DNA from: Gammaproteobacteria bacterium
GTDB taxonomy: Bacteria; Pseudomonadota; Gammaproteobacteria; Pseudomonadales; Pseudomonadaceae
Assembly: GCA_012728315.1 (NCBI GenBank)
Contig: JAAYFI010000050.1
Location: 1 to 39,245 of the forward strand
DNA length: 39,245 bases
Direction of reading: 5' to 3'
A program made the position numbers and the translations under genes. Numbering within the stretch: position 1 is the first letter of the stretch; each line of letters opens with the position of its first letter. Under the pieces are notes generated by a model. That model worked only from the letters and a program-made list of their open reading frames with translations, was not told the origin of the DNA and did not search any database. Positions 1-9,103 of this stretch are shown piece by piece.

Positions 1-157
1 AAAAGACAAAAATAACTCTATGAATTCACAGAGTAACTTGTGTTGCTGATAATCTTTTTGACTATCATTCATCTAACACAAGCACCCACACGAATTGCTT
101 GATTCAAATTGTTAAAGAACGTTTCGTTGAAGTCTTTCGACTTCAGCGAGGAGGCGT
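1..157 (-). other. rRNA operon leader, 5' of an off-window 16S gene
   Basis: Read on the minus strand, this stretch matches the transcribed leader that precedes 16S rRNA in pseudomonads: boxA-like TTCTTTAACAA, then an AATCAAGCAATTCGTGTGGG segment. The 16S gene itself is not in the window; its 5' end should lie within a few tens of bases beyond position 1. The leader also contains an inverted repeat CTTGTGTT/AACACAAG (about 36-43 and 75-82) and a near-palindrome at 16-33, both plausible parts of precursor rRNA folding. The region also holds a chance open frame on the plus strand, which I do not regard as a gene. Confidence 0.85.
84..145 (-). promoter_or_regulatory. rrn antitermination signals boxB-boxA-boxC
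   Basis: In transcription order on the minus strand there is a perfect hairpin GAAGTC-GAAA-GACTTC (129-144), then CGTTCTTTAACA (110-121), which matches E. coli boxA TGCTCTTTAACA at 10 of 12 positions, then GTGTGGGT (84-91), which resembles boxC. This order and composition is that of the Nus-factor antitermination region of rRNA operons. The sequence match is direct; the function is taken from the E. coli system. Confidence 0.75.
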
Positions 158-185
158 ATTCTACACTCTCCGAAGTATCTGTCAA
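158..185 (-). promoter_or_regulatory. rrn promoter P1 (proximal)
   Basis: Minus strand: -35 TTGACA (180-185), 16-bp spacer, -10 TAGAAT (158-163), followed by a GC-rich stretch typical of stringently controlled rRNA promoters. It lies immediately upstream of the boxB-like hairpin. The start point is expected near 151. Confidence 0.8.
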
Positions 186-271
186 GGTTTATTTTCTGGA
201 AGATTTCAAAGCCTTCCGTCTAACTCCTTGTTACCGCCAAGGTTCTTGCGTTCCTCGTTGGTAGGCCGCGC

Positions 272-299
272 ATTCTACACTAGAATCTTGGCCAGTCAA
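272..299 (-). promoter_or_regulatory. rrn promoter P2 (middle)
   Basis: Minus strand: -35 TTGACT (294-299), 16-bp spacer, -10 TAGAAT (272-277) followed by GCGCGG. An A+T-rich stretch at about 300-340 lies directly upstream of the -35 and could act as an UP element. It shares the GTGTAGAAT core and spacer length with the two neighbouring promoters. Confidence 0.8.
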
Positions 300-379
300 G
301 CTCAATTTTTAACTTATTACCTTAAAAATCAAACTCTTACGTTAGCCAGCTACTGCTATGTCTGCCTAACGAGGTGCGC

Positions 380-407
380 ATTCTACACGACCAAACTTCC
401 CTGTCAA
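380..407 (-). promoter_or_regulatory. rrn promoter P3 (distal)
   Basis: Minus strand: consensus -35 TTGACA (402-407), 16-bp spacer, -10 TAGAAT (380-385) followed by GCGCACC. It begins only about 33 bp past the stop codon of pssA, with no visible terminator between, so pssA transcripts may run into the rRNA operon. Confidence 0.8.
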
Positions 408-439
408 CAGCATTTCAAAAGAAACTGCAAATCACTACT

Positions 440-1276
440 TTACAATCTAGACCGGCCTTTGCGCAGTCGCAATACATACTGAACTGGACCAGAAGCAGCG
501 TACACCAAAAATATCATTAGCAAGATACGTGGCGGATCGCTCAACACAACTGCAAAAACCAAAACGACAACCAAGATCGCAACAAATGGCACGCGCCCTT
601 TAAGATCCAAGTCTTTAAAACTGTAGTACTTGATATTACTGACCATCAACAAGCCTGACAATGCAACCAGCACTGCAAACAACATAGTCACCGCAAAAGG
701 TAAATCAGCCCTTGCAATACCGCTGTCACTGATTGTCCAAACAGCCCAAACCATCCCTGCTACCACACCGGCCGCCGCAGGACTTGCCAAACCGATAAAC
801 CAACGCTTATCAACTACATCTATTTGCGTATTAAAACGAGCCAAACGCAAAGCTGCACACGCCACATAGATAAATGAAATGGTTAAACCAACATTCCCCA
901 TTTCAATAAGCGCCCACTGATAAGCGAGTATCGCTGGAGCTAAACCAAAAGCCACCATATCAGACAAGGAGTCATACTCGGCACCAAAAGCACTTTGTGT
1001 ATTCGTCATTCGCGCTACTCGGCCATCCAGCCCATCAAGCACCATGGCGACAAAAATAGTTGCGGCGGCAATATTAAAATCCCCACTCACCGCACTCATA
1101 ATCGCATAAAAGCCTGCAAATAAATTAGCAGTAGTAAATAAGTTGGGCAGCAAATAGACGCCTTTGTGTCGTACTTTACGACCCTCGCTATCGTGACCTT
1201 CCTCGACATGCTCATCGATCGGCAACAGACTCTCAATCGACGAGGCGCTATCGCTCTCTTCAGGACGCTGATTCAT
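440..1276 (-). CDS. pssA: CDP-diacylglycerol-serine O-phosphatidyltransferase
   Basis: Makes phosphatidylserine from CDP-diacylglycerol and serine at the inner membrane, the committed step to phosphatidylethanolamine. The protein has 278 residues. The CDP-alcohol phosphotransferase signature D-x2-DG-x2-AR-x8-G-x3-D-x3-D is complete (D81, D84, G85, A88, R89, G98, D102, D106), set among several hydrophobic helices. The first 40 residues are acidic and polar and probably cytoplasmic. The ATG has AAGGA six bases upstream. This is the multi-membrane-span type, not the PLD-like PssA of E. coli. It follows ilvC on the same strand but is separated from it by a strong terminator, so it probably has its own promoter; I could not identify a convincing one. 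Confidence 0.93.
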   Translation of the reverse strand: MNQRPEESDSASSIESLLPIDEHVEEGHDSEGRKVRHKGVYLLPNLFTTANLFAGFYAIMSAVSGDFNIAAATIFVAMVLDGLDGRVARMTNTQSAFGAEYDSLSDMVAFGLAPAILAYQWALIEMGNVGLTISFIYVACAALRLARFNTQIDVVDKRWFIGLASPAAAGVVAGMVWAVWTISDSGIARADLPFAVTMLFAVLVALSGLLMVSNIKYYSFKDLDLKGRVPFVAILVVVLVFAVVLSDPPRILLMIFLVYAASGPVQYVLRLRKGRSRL

Positions 1277-1351
1277 AAACTTCCTTAAACTTCTTTTACG
1301 TAATAGGCCAATCTATCTGGCAACACAGGTATTTTATACTAAACAAATGCC

Positions 1352-1381
1352 AAAAACGAAAAACGCGGCCGTAGCCGCGTT
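1352..1381 (-). terminator. Intrinsic terminator after ilvC
   Basis: An 8-bp perfect stem AACGCGGC/GCCGCGTT (1374-1381 and 1362-1369) with a 4-base loop, followed on the minus strand by TTTCGTTTTT. It lies 19 bp beyond the ilvC stop codon and separates the ilv genes from pssA. Confidence 0.88.
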
Positions 1382-1400
1382 GTTCAATTGTAAGAAAAAA

Positions 1401-2426
<1,026 letters not shown>

Positions 2427-2434
2427 CTAGTATT

Positions 2435-2452
2435 GGAGAGCCCCTGCTCTCC
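2435..2452 (-). other. Intercistronic hairpin ilvH-ilvC
   Basis: A perfect 7-bp stem GGAGAGC/GCTCTCC with a 4-base loop sits between the ilvH stop and the ilvC ribosome binding site (AGGAGA, 2423-2428). There is no T-run, so it is unlikely to terminate. It may protect the ilvC mRNA from 3'-5' decay or mark a processing site (inference). Confidence 0.5.
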
Positions 2453-2461
2453 AGAGTTAAT

Positions 2462-2953
2462 TCAAAGGCTTAAAACTTTATCGCCACGGGCAATACCAGT
2501 CACACCACTGCGTACAACTTCTAAAATAGAAGCAGGACCAACAGCTTGGATAAAGCTATCAAGCTTATCTGTTGTGCCGGCTAGCTGCACTGTGTATAGA
2601 CTCGGTGACACATCAACAATCTGACCTCTGAATATATCAGCGGTACGTTTGATTTCTGCACGCTGAGCACCGCTGGCTTTAATCTTCACCAACATCAGCT
2701 CACGCTCAATATGCGCACTCTCTGACAAATCAACTAATTTAACCACTTCGATCAACTTGTTCAGATTCTTAGTGATTTGCTCAATCACTTCCTCTTTACC
2801 AATAGTGGTCAAAGTTAGACGCGACAAGGTTGGGTCTTCAGTTGCAGCAACCGTGAGGCTTTCGATATTGTAGTTACGCTGAGAAAACAAACCTATCACG
2901 CGCGATAAAGCACCTGGCTCATTTTCCATTAACAAAGAAATAATATGTCTCAT
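2462..2953 (-). CDS. ilvH: Acetolactate synthase small (regulatory) subunit
   Basis: Regulatory subunit that binds IlvI, raises its activity and confers valine feedback inhibition. The chosen ATG gives 163 residues, the same length as E. coli IlvH, and starts MRHIISLLMENEPGALSRV, the conserved opening of the ACT domain (about residues 3-75). An in-frame upstream start at 2983 would add ten residues overlapping ilvI and is not supported by family length. The ATG lies two bases after the ilvI stop codon, so translation is probably coupled; GGAG within the end of ilvI can serve as ribosome binding site. Confidence 0.94.
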   Translation of the reverse strand: MRHIISLLMENEPGALSRVIGLFSQRNYNIESLTVAATEDPTLSRLTLTTIGKEEVIEQITKNLNKLIEVVKLVDLSESAHIERELMLVKIKASGAQRAEIKRTADIFRGQIVDVSPSLYTVQLAGTTDKLDSFIQAVGPASILEVVRSGVTGIARGDKVLSL

Positions 2954-2955
2954 GG

Positions 2956-4680
2956 TTATGTCCGCTCCGTTTTGCTGAGCCACATATCGCGCATAGCACC
3001 ATCACGAATCTGCATTGGATACACGTGCTCACTTTTATCGACTTGAATATCTAAGAACACAAGGCGATTTTTCATCGCAAAGGCTTCTTCCATTTTTGGC
3101 TTCAAGTCTTTCAAGTCAGTAATGCGGATACCAACATGTCCATAAGCTTCAACCAACTTAACAAAGTCAGGTAATGACTCCATATAAGAATGTGAGTAAC
3201 GGCTGTTGTAGACCATATCTTGCCACTGGCGAACCATGCCTAACGCACCGTTATTCAGGTTAATAATCTTAACCGGCAAATCATATTGCAGACAGGTTGA
3301 CAGCTCTTGAATATTCATTTGAATGCTGCCCTCTCCGGTGACGCAAGCAACGTCATCATCAGGAAAGTTCAACTTGATACCCATCGCTGCAGGAAAGCCA
3401 AAACCCATCGTGCCCAAGCCACCGGAGTTAATCCAACGATTTGGCTTGTTGAAACGGTAATATTGCGCGGCAAACATCTGGTGCTGCCCTACATCTGAAG
3501 TCACAAATGCATTACCCGCAGTCACTTCATACAATGTTTCAATTACAGCCTGCGGCTTAATAATGCTGCCATCGCCGCTATCGTACGGGAACAGCTTACC
3601 ATTACCGCGCCATTCATCAATCTGCTTCCACCAGCTGGCGACGACATCCGGATTGGGCTTAGTGCCAATATCTTTAAGCGCCGCAAGCATATCGGTTAAT
3701 ACGCTATCAACAGGGCCGACGATTGGGATATCAGCTTTAATGGTTTTAGAAATCGATGCTGGATCGATATCAATATGAATGATTTTCGCATTCGGACAGA
3801 ACTTAGCAGCGCCATTGATGACGCGATCATCAAAACGCGCACCCACTGCCAACAAGACATCACAATGGTGCATGGCCAAGTTAGCGGTGTAGCTACCATG
3901 CATGCCCAGCATACCTAAAAACTGGCGATCATCACCTGGAAAACCACCCAAGCCCATTAATGTGTTAGTCACAGGGATATTTAATAGCTTGCCAATTTCT
4001 GTCAGCTGCTGTGAAGCTCCACCCAGAATTACACCACCACCCGAATACATAACAGGACGCTTAGCTGCCAATAACATTTCGGCAGCTTTACGGATTTGGC
4101 CCGAATGACCACGCGTAGCTGGGGCATAAGAGCGCAGCTTGGCTTTTTTCGGATAGCTGTATTCATACTTGTCTACTGGGTTGGTCATATCTTTAGGGAT
4201 ATCCACAACCACAGGGCCCGGGCGACCCGACTCAGCTAAATAGAAAGCCTTTTTCATCACTTCAGGAATTTCTGAAGGGTGCTTAATAATAAAGCTGTGT
4301 TTAACAATAGGACGAGAAATACCGATCATATCGGTTTCTTGGAAAGCATCAGTTCCCACCATATCACTGGGAACTTGGCCGGAGATAACGACCATTGGAA
4401 TCGAATCCATAAAGGCTGTAGCGATGCCTGTAATCGCATTGGTCGCACCTGGACCAGAGGTCACAAAAACAACACCCGCCTTACCAGTTGCACGCGCATA
4501 GCCATCAGCCATATGCGTTGCTGCTTGCTCATGACGCACAAGAATATGCGTCAGCGCAGGCTCTTTGAATAATGCATCATAGATATGCAATACGGCCCCA
4601 CCTGGATAGCCGTAAATATATTTAACGCCTTGGTCGCGCAATGAGCGCACAACCATTTCTGCGCCGGATAAAAGTTCCAC
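2956..4680 (-). CDS. ilvI: Acetolactate synthase large (catalytic) subunit
   Basis: Thiamine-diphosphate- and FAD-dependent condensation of two pyruvates, or pyruvate plus 2-oxobutyrate, first step of branched-chain amino acid synthesis. It has 574 residues. The catalytic Glu is E51 in [16 protein letters not shown], and the ThDP/Mg2+ motif starts at G449 (GEGS) and ends at the NN of NLNNG. The start codon is GTG, with AGAGGT about seven bases upstream; this fits the family N-terminus MELLSGAEM. First gene of an ilvI-ilvH-ilvC operon, preceded by a long leader (4681-5142) that contains a GC-rich hairpin and a small interrupted frame. Family: the IlvI-type large subunit rather than IlvB, judged from its pairing with ilvH. 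Confidence 0.96.
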   Translation of the reverse strand: MELLSGAEMVVRSLRDQGVKYIYGYPGGAVLHIYDALFKEPALTHILVRHEQAATHMADGYARATGKAGVVFVTSGPGATNAITGIATAFMDSIPMVVISGQVPSDMVGTDAFQETDMIGISRPIVKHSFIIKHPSEIPEVMKKAFYLAESGRPGPVVVDIPKDMTNPVDKYEYSYPKKAKLRSYAPATRGHSGQIRKAAEMLLAAKRPVMYSGGGVILGGASQQLTEIGKLLNIPVTNTLMGLGGFPGDDRQFLGMLGMHGSYTANLAMHHCDVLLAVGARFDDRVINGAAKFCPNAKIIHIDIDPASISKTIKADIPIVGPVDSVLTDMLAALKDIGTKPNPDVVASWWKQIDEWRGNGKLFPYDSGDGSIIKPQAVIETLYEVTAGNAFVTSDVGQHQMFAAQYYRFNKPNRWINSGGLGTMGFGFPAAMGIKLNFPDDDVACVTGEGSIQMNIQELSTCLQYDLPVKIINLNNGALGMVRQWQDMVYNSRYSHSYMESLPDFVKLVEAYGHVGIRITDLKDLKPKMEEAFAMKNRLVFLDIQVDKSEHVYPMQIRDGAMRDMWLSKTERT

Positions 4681-5142
4681 AGTAACACCTCTAAAACGCC
4701 AGAATAGCGCCCCTCATCAGGGGCAATCTGATTGTAGGTTGCTGTTATTTGCAGCATGGGTGACGGTGATTGCCGACTACCCAGCCACCTAAATTAAGCA
4801 GCATAGAGAAACCCGAATGTCTAAAGATTCCTCACCCAGCGCGAGGTAACGCGATACGGGTATAGCGGGCGGCACGGGTACGCACCTCATGAACCAATAA
4901 TGCTGTAAGCGCCTTTTTGAGGCGAGCATCACAGCGAACTACGAATTGTTCGGATTCAGCAGCCGCAAGTCAAGCATTACGAGACAATTCTCTCATTTCT
5001 TGGGCTATTTGTTGTCTATGATAGATATTTATAGCGCTTGCGCGCAACCACAAGGTTGCTCTGTAGTTTTTTGGGGTATATTTAACTCAAATGAGACCAT
5101 CAATATATTGGGCTTATTATTCTGTCATCATAAGGAAATCGC
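4681..5142. other. Divergent intergenic region, ilvI leader
   Basis: This 462-bp gap separates ilvI (minus) from the DUF4124 gene (plus). On the minus strand it holds a weak promoter candidate (TTGCGC, 18 bp, TATCAT, near 5015-5044), the interrupted small frame at 4832-4996, and a stable hairpin GCCCCT-GATG-AGGGGC at 4709-4724, about 20 bp before the ilvI ribosome binding site. On the plus strand GCAACC-ACAA-GGTTGC (5042-5057) followed eight bases later by T6 looks like a weak terminator. AAGGAA sits six bases before the DUF4124 start. Confidence 0.5.
4832..4996 (-). pseudogene. Small ORF interrupted by in-frame TGA, unknown
   Basis: From ATG at 4996 the frame reads MRELSRNA, then TGA at 4970-4972, then 45 more sense codons (beginning LAAAESEQFVVRCDARLKKA, ending ALPRAG) to a second TGA at 4832. 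The stretch after the TGA has the codon choice of a real gene and a balanced, basic, helix-prone composition. No ATG, GTG or TTG lies between the TGA and the middle of the frame. I recognise no family. Explanations are a nonsense change of a Trp codon (TGG to TGA), a sequencing error, a short leader peptide of eight codons, or chance. No convincing Shine-Dalgarno sequence precedes the ATG. Confidence 0.35.
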
Positions 5143-5595
5143 ATGCGACGCCTCGTCACTACCGCCAGTTTTTTATTGTTAGTCAGTTCCTCGGTACTCG
5201 CCACGCCAATTTACAAATGGGTCGATGCGCAAGGCGTTACCCATTTCGGCTCTGAACCACCCAGCAACCAAACTGCGCAAAGTATTGATACCAATACATT
5301 CCAACCGAAGCCTGCAGAAAAAACCGCAGCGCAAATTGCCGCTGAAGATGCGCAAGCCAGTGCAAAAACACAAGCAGACATTGAGCGCAAAGTACGTCAG
5401 CAAGTTGCTGCAGAAGAAGCCGAGTTAAAAAAGTATTGTGAAGATATGCGCTACAATCTCGCACAGCTAGAAAACAACCCTAGAGTACTCGCCGAAGTGA
5501 ACGGCACCCCAACACGCCTGACTGAAGAACAGCGTCAAGCGCGCATCACTGAAATAAAGCAAGCCATTAGCGAACGTTGCGCCACTATCAAATAG
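5143..5595 (+). CDS. DUF4124 domain exported protein
   Basis: Unknown function. It has 150 residues: a signal peptide (hydrophobic FLLLVSSSVLA, likely cut after residue 20) and then the DUF4124 core IYKWVDAQGVTHFGSEPP at about 22-40, a motif typical of small periplasmic proteins of pseudomonads. The rest (60-150) is Ala/Gln/Lys/Glu-rich and probably coiled coil, with one Cys near residue 102 and one near the C-terminus. AAGGAA lies six bases before the ATG. The gene stands alone, divergent from ilvI and convergent with the YqcC-like gene, and has no obvious terminator. Confidence 0.85.
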   Translation: MRRLVTTASFLLLVSSSVLATPIYKWVDAQGVTHFGSEPPSNQTAQSIDTNTFQPKPAEKTAAQIAAEDAQASAKTQADIERKVRQQVAAEEAELKKYCEDMRYNLAQLENNPRVLAEVNGTPTRLTEEQRQARITEIKQAISERCATIK

Positions 5596-5619
5596 TCGCG
5601 CAACAGTTCAGCCTTTACA

Positions 5620-5961
5620 TTAGTGCAACCCATGCGGCGCTATAACCGCCGCATCAATACGCTGCAAACAGGCGAGCAAACCCGCTACCGCAGCCAGTTT
5701 TTCGCGATAGACCATCTCAGCCATTTCATAAATCGCACACTGTGCAGGCAGTGCTTGCTCTGAGTTTATGATCGCTTGCATGCGCGGTACAAAAATCCAT
5801 TGCAGCCATTGTGAAAACTCTAACGTATCCACACAAAATGGCTGCTGACTTTGTAAAGCCTGCGCGCTCGGTGCTTGCTGCTCCCACCAACCAAGCTGCC
5901 GCAACTCATCCTCAAGCTCAGACAACAGCGCCAACACCCGTAATTTTGCTTGTGCCACCAT
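5620..5961 (-). CDS. YqcC family protein (DUF446)
   Basis: Small all-helical protein of 113 residues with unknown biochemical role. Features of the family seen here are the N-terminal helix (LLSELEDELRQLGWW), the FCVDTLEFSQWLQWIFVPRM block in the centre and the YEMAEMVYREKL segment near the C-terminus. Its ATG overlaps the stop codon of the upstream TPR lipoprotein by one base (TAATG), so translation is probably coupled. It is the last gene of a probable mrcB - TPR lipoprotein - yqcC operon. Confidence 0.82.
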   Translation of the reverse strand: MVAQAKLRVLALLSELEDELRQLGWWEQQAPSAQALQSQQPFCVDTLEFSQWLQWIFVPRMQAIINSEQALPAQCAIYEMAEMVYREKLAAVAGLLACLQRIDAAVIAPHGLH

Positions 5962-6635
5962 TACAGATTAACCCTCGCACGACGCTGTGCTTCTTGAGCA
6001 CCAGCGGTATTGCCTTGCTGTGTACGCGCCCGCGCTATTAAATCCCACAAGCCGGCCTGCAGCGTCGGTCGACCATTACTGTAGCTTAAGGCGCGCTGGG
6101 CCAACTGCTCGGCCTGCGCCGCATCCCCTTGCTGAAGACGCACTTCAGCTAATCGGTAAAGCACCTGCGGTTCGCGCGGAGCGATACGTTGCGCACGCTC
6201 AAGACTTGATGCAGCACCATTAAAATCACCACTGCCTTGTTGCTGCTGAGCTGTTGTCAGTAAGGCAAGCACCGGCCCATCAAGCTCCTCGTCGGGCGCT
6301 AAACGCGCTTGACCACCTATCGGCGCAGCTGGAGCGGAGTGTTCAATGCGCTGTTCAATCTTTTGCTCTTGAGCTGTGTTATAGACCTGAATACCACCAA
6401 TCGGCGCGCTGGGTACAGCATAGGTTTGTACGGCCGCTTCCCCGCTTTCTTGGGCAACTCCCGTATCAATTTGCTGTGCCGGCCGCACTACGGTCTGCCG
6501 CGCCCGGCTATCACGCAGCGCCCCCGGCGTGAGCGGAGCGCCGCTGTCTACAACCGGTATAGCTCTGTGCTGAGAACTTGCACAGCCAGCGAGTATTGTC
6601 GCCAGTGCAATTAAGATGACTGCATGCTTACTCAC
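5961..6635 (-). CDS. TPR-containing lipoprotein
   Basis: Predicted lipoprotein of 224 residues: a type II signal peptide with lipobox LAGC (Cys18), then a low-complexity Pro/Ala/Gln linker (about 20-115), then tetratricopeptide-like helices at about 120-215 (for example GDFNGAASSLERAQRIAPRE and LYRLAEVRLQQGDAAQAEQL). The start is GTG, chosen because GAGGA lies six bases upstream and because it places the signal peptide at the N-terminus. The gene begins 18 bp after mrcB and overlaps the YqcC-like gene. Position next to PBP1B suggests an envelope or peptidoglycan-related job (inference); TPR proteins usually mediate protein contacts. Confidence 0.82.
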   Translation of the reverse strand: MSKHAVILIALATILAGCASSQHRAIPVVDSGAPLTPGALRDSRARQTVVRPAQQIDTGVAQESGEAAVQTYAVPSAPIGGIQVYNTAQEQKIEQRIEHSAPAAPIGGQARLAPDEELDGPVLALLTTAQQQQGSGDFNGAASSLERAQRIAPREPQVLYRLAEVRLQQGDAAQAEQLAQRALSYSNGRPTLQAGLWDLIARARTQQGNTAGAQEAQRRARVNL

Positions 6636-6653
6636 ATTTATTCCTCATACCTA

Positions 6654-8990
6654 TTAATTTAACCAACTACGAATCCAGCTTTTGACCGACTCAACTGGCG
6701 CTGTCACCGGAGCATCGCACGATGCCCCTGCCAATGGTTCGCTGCCGCGAATATAAGGCATCTGTACAGCGCCCGGACATCCTTGCGCACTGCCAAGGCC
6801 AGAGTATGCATCAACCCACGCCATAACAATATTATCAGGCGGAGTCATATTCAAAGAGCTTGGCGCAGCTTTTTGCATAAAATTAGCCCACACTTGCAAA
6901 GCCCCGCTGGCACCCGTCAGCGGTGTTTGCCCATTATCATCGCGCCCCATCCAGACTACCGCCAACAAGTCTTGTCCAAAACCTGCAAACCAACTGTCGC
7001 GCGAATCATTACTGGTACCGGTTTTGCCAGCGAGAATCACCGACGAAGGGACGCGGTTATACACCGAACGCCCAGTCCCTTCAGTCATGACGCGCCGCAT
7101 CGCTTCTTGCGTTAAATAAACCGCCCCCGCATCAAAGCGCTGCTCAACACTGTATGGGTAACGCCCCAAAGGCTCACCTTCAGCAGTTAACACACTACGA
7201 ATTGCCCGCAGCGGCGTATTAAAACCACCATTGGCGATTGTCTGATACATATCAGCGACTTCAATGGGACTCAAACTGCCCGCCCCCAATAACATCGAAG
7301 GATACGCCGGCCAATCGCGCTTAACCCCCAGTTTATGCACCGTATTTAAAACCCGCGGCACCCCCATTTCCAAGCCTAATTTTGCAGTGGATAAGTTATA
7401 CGACTGCGCTAAGCCTTGGTATAAAAAAACAGTTCCATGTTCTTTGCGATCATAATTTTGCGGTGTCCACACTTTACCGTTTCTACTTTTGACCGAAAAT
7501 GATGCATCTTCGATGTAATGAGTGAGTGTGTATTGGCTAGGCTGCTCTAAGGCTGTTAAATAAACCGCTGGTTTAACCAATGAGCCGATGGGGCGTACAG
7601 CATCCAATGCGCGATTAAAGCCTGCATAGCGTGGCAAACGGCTGCCCAATAATGCCAGCACTTCTCCCGTTTCCGGATTACTGACCACCATCGCTGACTC
7701 AACTTGATCAATACCTTTACGTCCCGCCAACTGCTTATAGGTTTGCTCCAGTGCCGCTTCAGCTTTGTTCTGCAGAATCGGATCAAAGCTGGTAAATATA
7801 CGCAGCCCTTCTTCAGTCAAGTCTTGCTCACGGTAGTCTTCACGCAACTGACGTTTCACCAAGTCGATAAAGCCTGGGTAAGTCGTATTCGCCAAACTTC
7901 CACGCTGAGTCACGCTAAGCGGACGCGCTTTAGCCTGCTGCGCGTCTGCGGCGCTGACAATGCCTTGCTCTGCGAGCAAATCAATCACTAAATTACGACG
8001 TTCTAATGCACGCTCGGGCTGCCGGCGCGGATTATAGTAAGACGGCCCCTTAACCATCCCGACCAATAAAGCCACTTGATGCAATTTGAGTTCAGCCAGC
8101 GGCTGGCTAAAAAAGTACTGACTGGCCAAGCCAAATCCATGTATCGCACGCTGGCCATCTTGCCCCAAAAACACTTCATTTAGATAAGCTTCTAAAATTT
8201 CTTCTTTGCTGTAATGCAACTCCAGCAGCACAGACATCAGTGCCTCAGTTACTTTTCGTGTCAGAGTGCGCTCATTGGTTAGAAAGAAGTTTTTCACCAG
8301 CTGCTGCGTCAGGGTACTACCGCCTTGGCGCAAAGAGCCCGAAGAGGTATTGACCCACAGCGCCCGCGCTATTGATTTAAGTGACACGCCATGATGGGCA
8401 TAAAAATCACGGTCCTCTACAGCCATCAATGCCTGAGGTAAGAGCTCAGACACCTGATCCAAGCGCACCAAAATACGGTCTTCTTGATGGGCGGGGTACA
8501 AACCACCAACGAGCAAGGGCTCAAGACGCGCTACCGCTAAAGATCTGCCGTTACTGAGCGCTAAACTGGCCACACTGTCACCAGAAAAGCTTACACGAAT
8601 GGCTTGTGCCGGCTCCGCACCTTCATAAAATTGAAACCCGCGCGTATGCAAGGCAACCGTATTGCCGTTAACAGAAACAGCGCCAGAGCTGTTAGCCGAG
8701 GGCTCATTGCGATAGCCTAGGGCACTCAGTTCAGTTAGAAAGTCTTGCTTATTCAACTTTTGCCCAGCAAACAACTCTAACGGCCGCGCATAAACTTTTG
8801 CCGGCACTGTCCAACGCTTACCAGAAAATTTCTCTTGAACTACAGCATCAAGATAAATTAAAACTCCTGCGAGCAGCACAACGGCGACAATTGAAAGCTT
8901 AATAAACAAGCCTAACCAGCGGCTTGCAGCTTTTGTTTTACGCGGGTTTGCCGTCTTTTTAGGCGCCCGAGATGTTCGTTTTTGAGTCAT
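6654..8990 (-). CDS. mrcB: Penicillin-binding protein 1B (bifunctional)
   Basis: Polymerises and cross-links peptidoglycan. It has 778 residues: basic cytoplasmic tail, one membrane helix at about 25-50, a UB2H-type region (about 60-150), a GT51 glycosyltransferase domain with catalytic Glu192 in EDRDFYAHHG and the RQGGSTLTQQLVKNFF motif (221-236), then a transpeptidase domain with S470-L-V-K473, S530-Y-N and K656-T-G-T. All active-site motifs are intact. The UB2H domain is what the activator LpoB docks on in E. coli; no LpoB gene is seen here, although the next gene is a TPR lipoprotein. No strong Shine-Dalgarno precedes the ATG. Confidence 0.95.
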   Translation of the reverse strand: MTQKRTSRAPKKTANPRKTKAASRWLGLFIKLSIVAVVLLAGVLIYLDAVVQEKFSGKRWTVPAKVYARPLELFAGQKLNKQDFLTELSALGYRNEPSANSSGAVSVNGNTVALHTRGFQFYEGAEPAQAIRVSFSGDSVASLALSNGRSLAVARLEPLLVGGLYPAHQEDRILVRLDQVSELLPQALMAVEDRDFYAHHGVSLKSIARALWVNTSSGSLRQGGSTLTQQLVKNFFLTNERTLTRKVTEALMSVLLELHYSKEEILEAYLNEVFLGQDGQRAIHGFGLASQYFFSQPLAELKLHQVALLVGMVKGPSYYNPRRQPERALERRNLVIDLLAEQGIVSAADAQQAKARPLSVTQRGSLANTTYPGFIDLVKRQLREDYREQDLTEEGLRIFTSFDPILQNKAEAALEQTYKQLAGRKGIDQVESAMVVSNPETGEVLALLGSRLPRYAGFNRALDAVRPIGSLVKPAVYLTALEQPSQYTLTHYIEDASFSVKSRNGKVWTPQNYDRKEHGTVFLYQGLAQSYNLSTAKLGLEMGVPRVLNTVHKLGVKRDWPAYPSMLLGAGSLSPIEVADMYQTIANGGFNTPLRAIRSVLTAEGEPLGRYPYSVEQRFDAGAVYLTQEAMRRVMTEGTGRSVYNRVPSSVILAGKTGTSNDSRDSWFAGFGQDLLAVVWMGRDDNGQTPLTGASGALQVWANFMQKAAPSSLNMTPPDNIVMAWVDAYSGLGSAQGCPGAVQMPYIRGSEPLAGASCDAPVTAPVESVKSWIRSWLN

Positions 8991-9103
8991 GCTACTAATT
9001 ACACCTGTTTTGTTTCAGTTCAAAATGCATGTTGTTATAGTTTGCACAGCTGCCCACAGTTGCCATAATGCAGGCATTATTTTATTACTCTCAAGGATTA
9101 TCT

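Noticed and set aside
99-482. Plus-strand 127-codon open frame in the rRNA leader
   Set aside because: It lies over three rRNA promoters and the antitermination sites of the minus strand, has no ribosome binding site and a Cys/Phe/Tyr-rich random composition.
4551-4757. 68-codon minus-strand frame overlapping the start of ilvI
   Set aside because: Most of it is an out-of-frame reading of ilvI, and its ATG has no ribosome binding site. Only its first 25 codons lie in the leader.
4970-4972. TGA read as selenocysteine
   Set aside because: No hairpin of bacterial SECIS type follows within the expected distance, and the frame has no relation to a known selenoprotein.
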